DNA of 64,000 nt from Sphingobium sp. JS3065 (GTDB taxonomy: Bacteria > Pseudomonadota > Alphaproteobacteria > Sphingomonadales > Sphingomonadaceae). The position numbers and the translations under genes were made by a program. The notes below the pieces were generated by a model, which was given only the letters and a program-made list of their open reading frames with translations, did not search any database and was not told the DNA's origin. Positions 59,173 through 64,000 of this stretch are shown here, in pieces (the first letter of the stretch is position 1; each line of letters opens with the position of its first letter). Location of the stretch: positions 19,076 to 83,075 of the forward strand of contig NZ_CP102667.1 of NCBI RefSeq assembly GCF_026427355.1. The letters are read 5' to 3'.

Positions 59173-59421
59173 ATGAAAATCCGTATCTACCGCCAGACCG
59201 AGCAGGACTTTGACCGGATCGAGATCGAGGGCGCGACCTTTGAAACCATCGTCAACCGGGCAGCGGTCGAGGGGTTTCAATGCAGCGGTTACAACAGCAA
59301 TCCGAGCCAGCGGCTTGAGTTGCAGGGCGCACCGAAATTCAAGGGCATTTGCGGTCCTATGTGGGATGGCGATGCGATCCGCTACGAATGCAGCGCCACC
59401 TATGCGGAGTTGAGCGCATGA
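59173..59421 (+). CDS. Hypothetical protein under leader B2 (82 aa)
   Basis: An 82-residue protein starting MKIRIYRQTEQDFDRIEIEG, with alternating beta strands and a cysteine-containing C-terminus (FKGICGPMWDGDAIRYECSA). It is coupled to the next gene by an ATGA overlap. No family was recognised. Confidence 0.65.
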   Translation: MKIRIYRQTEQDFDRIEIEGATFETIVNRAAVEGFQCSGYNSNPSQRLELQGAPKFKGICGPMWDGDAIRYECSATYAELSA

Positions 59422-60227
59422 GCGCTGCCCCCGCGATCCGCACGGCGCAGGCCGACGAGCTGGGCGACCAGATCATTGCCGCAGGCTTCGCGACAAGCGG
59501 CTTTCTGCTGGACATTAACGGGGCGCTTGATGTGCCCCGCGACTTTCCCCTTTCCGCACCGTGGAATCTGCCGTCGCGCCTGTTCCAATTCCCCATCGAG
59601 GTTATCCGCGCAGAGCAGGACGAGCCGCGCAAGATCGGCCTTCGCCATCCTTTGCTTGCCGCCCATCCTTTCGTGCAGCACGTCGAGCGCGCGCTAGGGA
59701 TCGAGATCGCCCGCGATGGCGTGACGAACCGCCACGGCTACAGCAACCGCGCTCATTCGCTCTGGCATCATGCGGTGGACCTTATCAGCGCCGGGAAATG
59801 GCGCGAATTGCTCGAAACGCAGGAGTTCACCGAACCACGCAACATCTTCAAGGCCGTTGCCTATGGCCTTCGCTACTCGCACCATGAGGACAAGAGGGCG
59901 AGCGGTCATATCAACACCGCCGAGGCCCGCCAGATCATGCGCGCGATGGATGCCACCGAGCCGACCGACCGCGCCGCGCTGATCCTAAGCCTTTCCGCCC
60001 CGTCCCCGTGCAAGCAAGACCGCAGCGCCGAATATTGGGCGATCAACGCTCACGGCATCTGCGCCGAGGATGAGGCATGGGCCTTCATCGTCGGGATCGA
60101 GGACGGTTGGTTTTCCTATGACCGTGCCGGTTTCCTGCAATGGTCCCCCAAGGGCCGCGACCGCTACGCCGCAGGCGATAGCGCCAGCTTCACCGAGGCG
60201 AGCGGCCAGACCGCTTTCGCCTTTTGA
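59418..60227 (+). CDS. Hypothetical protein (269 aa)
   Basis: A 269-residue soluble protein starting MSAAPAIRTAQADELGDQII. It has a histidine-rich middle (HGYSNRAHSLWHHAVDLISA, YGLRYSHHEDKRASGHINTA) and a C-terminal beta-rich part (ICAEDEAWAFIVGIEDGWFS). The histidine pattern could reflect metal binding, which is not shown. It is in an operon with its neighbours under leader B2. Function unknown. Confidence 0.65.
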   Translation: MSAAPAIRTAQADELGDQIIAAGFATSGFLLDINGALDVPRDFPLSAPWNLPSRLFQFPIEVIRAEQDEPRKIGLRHPLLAAHPFVQHVERALGIEIARDGVTNRHGYSNRAHSLWHHAVDLISAGKWRELLETQEFTEPRNIFKAVAYGLRYSHHEDKRASGHINTAEARQIMRAMDATEPTDRAALILSLSAPSPCKQDRSAEYWAINAHGICAEDEAWAFIVGIEDGWFSYDRAGFLQWSPKGRDRYAAGDSASFTEASGQTAFAF

Positions 60228-60238
60228 GGGGATCGAGC

Positions 60239-60862
60239 ATGGCGCGCCATTGCATCCGAGAACCCCGCTACGTTCCCCCGGTGCAACGCATCGGGGAACA
60301 ACCCGACCTGTTCGGAGGCCCGACCCTTTCCCATGTTGCCGAGCGCAAGGGACCACCGAAAGGCTGGCAGCGCCAGTTGCAGAAATGGGGCCGCTGCACC
60401 GTCATTGCTGATCTTGAGTCCGCCCCTTTGCCTGCCATCAACCCGGCCCCGTCCCCGGCTCCGGTTTTCCTTGTCGCTTGCGTTGCCGCGAAGCTGGACC
60501 GCCCCGCCCCGGCTCGCGATCTTTACGCATCGCCATGGTTTCGGAAGGCTCGCGCCTATGTCGAACGGCAGGAAGGGCAATGGTTCATCCTGTCCGCAAA
60601 GCATGGCCTGATCGCGCCGGAAACCGTGATCGCGCCTTATGACGAGACGCTAGGCGCGATGAAGGCAAGCGCGCGCCGCCTTTGGGGCGTGCGCGTGATC
60701 GAGGCGATGGCCGATCAGATTGATGCCGCCGCGCCGCTGATCGTTCTCGCAGGCCGGCACTATCGCGATCCTTTGTGGCCGCAAATCGAGCGGCGCGCAT
60801 CCGCGCCGATGGAAGGGCTTGGAATCGGCCAGCAACTCGCTTGGCTCGCTCAAAAATGGTGA
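60239..60862 (+). CDS. DUF6884-family protein
   Basis: A 207-residue protein whose C-terminal half has the DUF6884 pattern: VFLVACVAAKLDRPAPARDL, YASPWFRKARAYVERQEGQW, and FILSAKHGLIAPETVIAPYD. Related proteins occur on plasmids and phages and resemble nucleotide- or base-modification accessory folds. No function is established. The start at 60239 overlaps nothing; a GGGGATCGAGC stretch precedes it. Confidence 0.72.
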   Translation: MARHCIREPRYVPPVQRIGEQPDLFGGPTLSHVAERKGPPKGWQRQLQKWGRCTVIADLESAPLPAINPAPSPAPVFLVACVAAKLDRPAPARDLYASPWFRKARAYVERQEGQWFILSAKHGLIAPETVIAPYDETLGAMKASARRLWGVRVIEAMADQIDAAAPLIVLAGRHYRDPLWPQIERRASAPMEGLGIGQQLAWLAQKW

Positions 60863-60914
60863 TGGAGTGCAGCTTGCCGTCAGGCGGTTTGAGACCGTAA
60901 ATCGACCTGTGACT

Positions 60915-61193
60915 ATGGACGCCCCCAAAGAACCCTTGTGGACGCAAGATCAGGCCATTGCCTATGAGGCAGCGCTTGAGGCGATCAATGACGTGATCGC
61001 CGGTTACAGCGAACAAATCGCACTGGAACAGGACCGTCAGAAGCCAGATGCAGCGCGTATCTCGTGGCTTGAAATGCGGACGGATCATGCGTCCGCAACC
61101 AGCCATGCCCTTACCGTCACCGATGATGAGAATGTCCGGCAAGCACTGCTGGAATACAGCGCCATGGTGCGGGCGAGGGAAGCCCCAAGGTAG
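60915..61193 (+). CDS. Hypothetical helical protein (92 aa)
   Basis: A 92-residue, mostly helical protein (MDAPKEPLWTQDQAIAYEAA, INDVIAGYSEQIALEQDRQK). The start at 60915 lies 52 bp after the preceding gene. It is the last gene before leader C1. Function unknown. Confidence 0.6.
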   Translation: MDAPKEPLWTQDQAIAYEAALEAINDVIAGYSEQIALEQDRQKPDAARISWLEMRTDHASATSHALTVTDDENVRQALLEYSAMVRAREAPR

Positions 61194-61276
61194 CGGTCTG
61201 CCCTTCGGGCAGGCGTTGATTTGTTAAATCCCCCCGTCAGTGTCTTCCTAGCATGAGGGACGCACCAGGCCGCATC

Positions 61277-61356
61277 AAGGATCGGCGGTCCCCCCAATTT
61301 GCTACGCAAATCGGCTCCCCCACCGCCCGCTAGCGCGGCCGCTTCGCGGTCCCTGA
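61277..61356 (+). repeat. Leader element C, copy 1 (80 bp)
   Basis: It matches copy 2 (61892-61971) at all but a few positions with equal length. It contains an ATTTGC-TAC-GCAAAT hairpin and the GC-rich GCGGCCGCTTCGCGGTC segment. It lies 58 bp upstream of the ATG at 61415, which has an AAGGAGG ribosome site. Confidence 0.85.
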
Positions 61357-61414
61357 CCCGACCCGGCGCGACCCTCCCCTTGGCCTTGCCAATTCCGGCA
61401 ACAAGGAGGTTGTT

Positions 61415-61732
61415 ATGTCTCATCGTCTGTTCGCCCAGCTGGCTTTCGAGCGCGCGCTTGGAAATGCTGCGATCGACGCCCTGAGAAATGCGGTCAACGA
61501 TAAGGACCATTTTGAGGCCGAAAGCATGTGGCCGAAAGATCCGATGTTCATCGGCAAAACGAGCGCCGACATTGAGGCTGTGTCCGACGAGCTGGCGCAG
61601 ATCATTGCGGATCGCATCAATGATGTGCTGGACGGTCCCGGCATCCGCAACATTGAGCGCGGCGAGTGTTTCGACCCGCAGCTTGTCGCCCTTGTCCTTG
61701 AGGCCAAGGCGAAGCGCGGTCAGTCCGGCTGA
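61415..61732 (+). CDS. Hypothetical protein under leader C1 (105 aa)
   Basis: A 105-residue helical, acidic protein (MSHRLFAQLAFERALGNAAI, ADIEAVSDELAQIIADRIND). A strong ribosome site and a following terminator make it a single-gene transcription unit. No family was recognised. Confidence 0.65.
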   Translation: MSHRLFAQLAFERALGNAAIDALRNAVNDKDHFEAESMWPKDPMFIGKTSADIEAVSDELAQIIADRINDVLDGPGIRNIERGECFDPQLVALVLEAKAKRGQSG

Positions 61733-61738
61733 CGCCGG

Positions 61739-61764
61739 AGGGGCGGGCATGGCCCGCCCCTTTT
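61739..61764 (+). terminator. Intrinsic terminator
   Basis: AGGGGCGGGC (61739-61748) pairs with GCCCGCCCCT (61752-61761) around ATG, followed by TTT. It is 6 bp after the stop codon of the preceding gene. Confidence 0.8.
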
Positions 61765-61804
61765 CGCCCGTTGGGCAAAACCGATGATCTCGGTGCTACA
61801 TGGA

Positions 61805-61837
61805 GCGGGGGGCGGGGCATCGAACCCCGCCCCCCGC
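61805..61837. repeat. Strong 13-bp GC hairpin
   Basis: GCGGGGGGCGGGG (61805-61817) pairs fully with CCCCGCCCCCCGC (61825-61837) around 7 nt. It lies between the terminator at 61739 and leader C2. There is no T-tract, so the role is unknown. Confidence 0.7.
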
Positions 61838-61891
61838 AATCTCTTCTCTCTGTGTGTCGAGGCATTTTGGCATGGGTGCGCGCCAGCTTTC

Positions 61892-61971
61892 AAGGATCGG
61901 CGGTTCCCCCAATTTGCTGCGCAAATCGGCTCCCCCACCGCCCGCTGACGCGGCCGCTTCGCGGTCCCTGA
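61892..61971 (+). repeat. Leader element C, copy 2 (80 bp)
   Basis: The second copy of the 80-bp element, with the ATTTGC-TGC-GCAAAT hairpin, lies 58 bp upstream of the ATG at 62030. The spacing to the start codon is the same as in copy 1, although the spacer sequence differs. Confidence 0.85.
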
Positions 61972-62029
61972 CAGCCGGCGCCGGTGCCCATGCCGGGTGT
62001 CTCCCGTCACCAACGAGAAGGAGAACCGG

Positions 62030-62251
62030 ATGCACATCAAATTGTTTAGAGCACTGAAAGCGGCTAATCTGTCCGACGACGCCGCAGCGGAAGTTGTAGA
62101 GGCTATTGAGGAGTATATCGCCGTGAAGGTTCAGGAGGCGAACAAGGGAATCGAAAGCAAGCTGACGGCACAAACTTGGGTCATCGGCAGCGTCGGTTTC
62201 GTCCTCGCAGTCATCGGCCTTGCGCCCGCTTTCATCAAACTGTTCCAGTAA
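62030..62251 (+). CDS. Small membrane-anchored coiled-coil protein under leader C2
   Basis: A 73-residue protein with an amphipathic helical N-terminus (MHIKLFRALKAANLSDDAAA, VVEAIEEYIAVKVQEANKGI) and a C-terminal membrane helix (VIGSVGFVLAVIGLAPAFI). The layout resembles CCDC90/DUF1640-type proteins. A GAGAAGGAG ribosome site and a following intrinsic terminator define a single-gene unit. Function unknown. Confidence 0.7.
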   Translation: MHIKLFRALKAANLSDDAAAEVVEAIEEYIAVKVQEANKGIESKLTAQTWVIGSVGFVLAVIGLAPAFIKLFQ

Positions 62252-62254
62252 GAC

Positions 62255-62282
62255 AAAGGGAGGCTTCGGCCTCCCTTTTTTT
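62255..62282 (+). terminator. Intrinsic terminator with UUCG loop
   Basis: AAAGGGAGGC (62255-62264) and GCCTCCCTTT (62269-62278) close a TTCG tetraloop, followed by a T-run. It is directly after the stop codon at 62251. Confidence 0.93.
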
Positions 62283-62313
62283 GCCGAACCGCCCGATTGT
62301 CAGGAGGCGCAAA

Positions 62314-62574
62314 TTGATCGACTTCGCACAAGCACGGTTGGATATGTTCGAGAGCGGTGTATTCGGCCAGGGCAATGCTTTCTGGCGCTGGATCGCCACG
62401 GTCGAGGCGCGGCCCTATCTGGCCGCTTTCGCTGCCGATCGAGCACCTCCCAGCGAACGCGAGTTTTTCGCGGTCGATCTTGCCGCAGAGGATCTACTTG
62501 ATTCCGATCACCTGGCCGAGCTGGCCCAGCAGATCGAGGCGACGCACGGGGGGCGCCATACGCGCCAGGGTTAG
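62314..62574 (+). CDS. Hypothetical protein (86 aa, TTG start)
   Basis: An 86-residue acidic protein (LIDFAQARLDMFESGVFGQG, FAADRAPPSEREFFAVDLAA). An AGGAGG site lies just before the TTG at 62314, making it the likely start. An ATG at 62344 is an alternative. It ends overlapping the convergent gene by 4 bp. Function unknown. Confidence 0.55.
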   Translation: MIDFAQARLDMFESGVFGQGNAFWRWIATVEARPYLAAFAADRAPPSEREFFAVDLAAEDLLDSDHLAELAQQIEATHGGRHTRQG

Positions 62575-62831
62575 CCGCGAGCAGCTTTGCGCTGTTGCTC
62601 CGCTACGTCGCGGATCATAGCTGCCCAGCATCCCAAAATCATGCCCTCTTCATTATCGACTTCGCTTGTCGCGACCGCATAGATACCCAGCAAGTTTGCG
62701 ACCTCTTCCGTCTCGACAATGCCTTGGCGCGCAAGCAGGGTGGCAAAGATCGAGAGCGCTCCACCCATTGCCCGCACCAGTGGCGCATCTTGTGGCAGAC
62801 GGTCAAATTCGGGGGGCGGGTTACTGGACAT
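62571..62831 (-). CDS. Hypothetical protein (86 aa)
   Basis: An 86-residue minus-strand protein (MSSNPPPEFDRLPQDAPLVR), largely helical with a hydrophobic middle (AMGGALSIFATLLARQGIVE). It is downstream of, and in the same direction as, the XRE regulator gene, with a 32-bp gap. The pair may be a regulatory unit or a toxin-antitoxin-like pair; there is no direct evidence for either. Confidence 0.55.
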   Translation of the reverse strand: MSSNPPPEFDRLPQDAPLVRAMGGALSIFATLLARQGIVETEEVANLLGIYAVATSEVDNEEGMILGCWAAMIRDVAEQQRKAARG

Positions 62832-62863
62832 AGATCATTCCAATCAAAAAAAGCGACAGCCTT

Positions 62864-63121
62864 TCAGGACTGATCGTCTGAAATGCTATCCTCTGCCAAT
62901 AATTCGACAACCGATAATCTGAAAACACCGGCAAGGCTCTCCAAGGTATCAAGCGTGGGATTGCCTTGTCCCCGAACCATGTATGAAATATGCGACGCCG
63001 CAACGCCCGAGCGTTCGGACAACTCCCCTTGAGTTATGCCTAGCTTCTTTAGTTCGCGCGCAATGTTGGCCCCGAGCTGGGTCATCAACGGCGATGTTCG
63101 TTTCAGGTATATGGTTGGCAT
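62864..63121 (-). CDS. XRE-family helix-turn-helix regulator
   Basis: An 85-residue protein with a Cro/C1-type DNA-binding domain, ANIARELKKLGITQGELSER then SGVAASHISYMVRGQGNPTL. A short C-terminal helical tail follows (LAGVFRLSVVELLAEDSISD). A GAGAAGGACG ribosome site supports the start at 63121 (MPTIYLKR); a longer start at 63190 is possible. It is a probable repressor of its own operon or of the neighbouring plus-strand gene. Confidence 0.8.
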   Translation of the reverse strand: MPTIYLKRTSPLMTQLGANIARELKKLGITQGELSERSGVAASHISYMVRGQGNPTLDTLESLAGVFRLSVVELLAEDSISDDQS

Positions 63122-63276
63122 CGTGTTCGCGTCCTTCTCGCTAGGCGCAGAATGTCGGCACAGGCAGCATGGCGCAATAGGGTTGCTCAAGCAACTAATT
63201 GCGCCATGGCTTTCGCGCCTAGCGCAGATGGTATAGATTGTGCGCCATATTTGGACGAGCGAGGTTCAAACCCTGC

Positions 63277-64000
63277 ATGGACGGTCAGGACGACGCGATG
63301 AAATCGGCCATGGAGCTGTTCGCAGCTCGGCTTGCAAAGCGCGATGTAGAGAGGCCGATCACCGACCATCGAACCGTCGAGCGGTTGATCGCGATGCTGG
63401 AACCGCATGAGCAACAGGTTGTCCGCTTGCGGATCGGGCTTGGCCCCTCTCCCGCGCTCACTCTTGCCGCGACTGCAAAGATCGTCGGTGTGTCGCCAAG
63501 CCGCATCGGCCAAATCGAGGACAAGGCATTCCGAAGGATCAGATGGGTCTGCAACAACATAGACATTCACGATCGTTCGGCGCTGGATGCTTTGATCGCG
63601 CGCAGGCGTGATGAAGCGGCTGAGGCCGAGCGGATCAGGAAACGCGATGCCTTGCAAAAGGCGCTAGATCAGGAGCGGAAGCGCAAAGCCAAGCAAGACC
63701 GGGACGAGGTCAGGCGAGCGAAGGCGCGCGATTCCGCTTGGAACCGCAAACTACGCGTGGCGCAGGCTGAGCTTGATCGGATGAGATCCGACGCTCAGTT
63801 TTTTGCCGAACAGATCGCTCAAATCGAGCAGCGCGCTAATTGGCTGAGGGCAATTTTGCCGCGCGACCGCCAATTGGCGGCGCTGCGCGAACAGGCCGAT
63901 GAAATCCGCGATGCGATCGCGAGCGCAGAAGCCAGCATATCCAACATGCTGGCCTCGCCCCCGGATGGTCCCCAGCTAGGCAAGGAAGCTTCAACAAACG
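63277..64000 (+). CDS. Sigma-70 region-4-like helix-turn-helix protein with coiled-coil tail (partial)
   Basis: The frame starts MDGQDDAMKSAMELFAARLA and stays open for 241 codons to the window edge. Residues about 40-95 (LIAMLEPHEQQVVRLRIGLG, LTLAATAKIVGVSPSRIGQI, EDKAFRRIR) follow the sigma-70 region-4 pattern. The remainder is a long, highly charged helical segment likely to form a coiled coil (RKRDALQKALDQERKRKAKQ). No region 2 is present, so it is not a complete sigma factor. It could be a plasmid transcription regulator. Confidence 0.7.
   Translation, partial: MDGQDDAMKSAMELFAARLAKRDVERPITDHRTVERLIAMLEPHEQQVVRLRIGLGPSPALTLAATAKIVGVSPSRIGQIEDKAFRRIRWVCNNIDIHDRSALDALIARRRDEAAEAERIRKRDALQKALDQERKRKAKQDRDEVRRAKARDSAWNRKLRVAQAELDRMRSDAQFFAEQIAQIEQRANWLRAILPRDRQLAALREQADEIRDAIASAEASISNMLASPPDGPQLGKEASTN

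Noticed and set aside
43141..62000. CRISPR array
   Set aside because: The repeats are long, few, widely spaced and placed before genes; no short regularly spaced repeats or cas genes were seen.
1..64000. tRNA or rRNA genes
   Set aside because: No cloverleaf with a TTCGANNC-type T-loop at correct spacing and no rRNA-like sequence was recognised by eye.

Overview
The window looks like part of a large conjugative plasmid of a sphingomonad-type alphaproteobacterium. This is inferred from the compact VirB/VirD4 transfer operon, the accessory ORFs and the presence of IS6100; no chromosomal marker is visible to confirm it. A complete naphthalene-to-gentisate pathway of the betaproteobacterial nag type (as in Ralstonia sp. 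U2 and Polaromonas) has been carried into it on transposons.

Region 1 (1-19.1 kb) is the catabolic island. It holds an IS21-type element running off the left edge, a chemoreceptor gene decapitated by that element, nagR, and a co-directional operon nagAa-G-H-Ab-Ac-Ad-B-F-C-Q-E-D-J-I-K-L. Ring dihydroxylation (NagAaAbAcAd), dihydrodiol dehydrogenation (NagB), meta-cleavage (NagC), isomerisation and aldolase steps (NagD, NagE) and aldehyde oxidation (NagF) give salicylate. NagG/NagH, sharing the NagAa/NagAb electron carriers, 5-hydroxylate it to gentisate, and NagI, NagL and NagK take that to pyruvate and fumarate. Two genes carry indels: nagB (extra G, damaged C-terminus) and nagQ (2-bp loss in the signal peptide). 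The NagAc active site has unusual residues at two specificity positions.

Region 2 (19.2-25.2 kb) is a transposon scar. A 4-kb Tn3-family unit (45-bp inverted repeats, tnpR, tnpA) sits in the tnpA of a second, Tn5393-like transposon, of which the tnpA start, tnpR and a terminal repeat remain. A further serine recombinase follows.

Region 3 (25.2-39.4 kb, minus strand) is one T4SS operon: trbM-like, virB1-B2-B3-B4-B5, an EexN-like lipoprotein, virB6-B7-B8-B9-B10-B11, virD4, an LPD7 protein and a small membrane protein. No relaxase was recognised.

Region 4 (39.4-42.5 kb) looks like a control or replication locus. It has a small ribbon-helix-helix gene between two 20-bp palindromes, a predicted antisense RNA with its own promoter and terminator, a winged-helix protein, a CHC2/Toprim primase-like protein and an anchored SNase-like nuclease.

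Region 5 (42.5-64 kb) is mostly plus-strand and resembles a plasmid leading region: ParB-like protein, ArdC antirestriction protein, VbhA/Fic pair, DUF3768 protein, DUF4942-methyltransferase, DUF6884 protein and many small ORFs. Its most unusual trait is three families of repeated non-coding leaders placed just upstream of start codons: A (three identical 268-bp copies), B (two) and C (two). A recurrent perfect palindrome, GGTGGCAGCTGCCACC, also occurs here, with flanks that vary but stay self-complementary. A compound Tn3-family transposon carrying IS6100, IS66 and IS110 elements has split the DUF3768 gene; its 5-bp duplication (AACGA) allows exact reconstruction. A 29-residue Hol-Tox-like toxin candidate with a very strong ribosome binding site lies at 56.2 kb.
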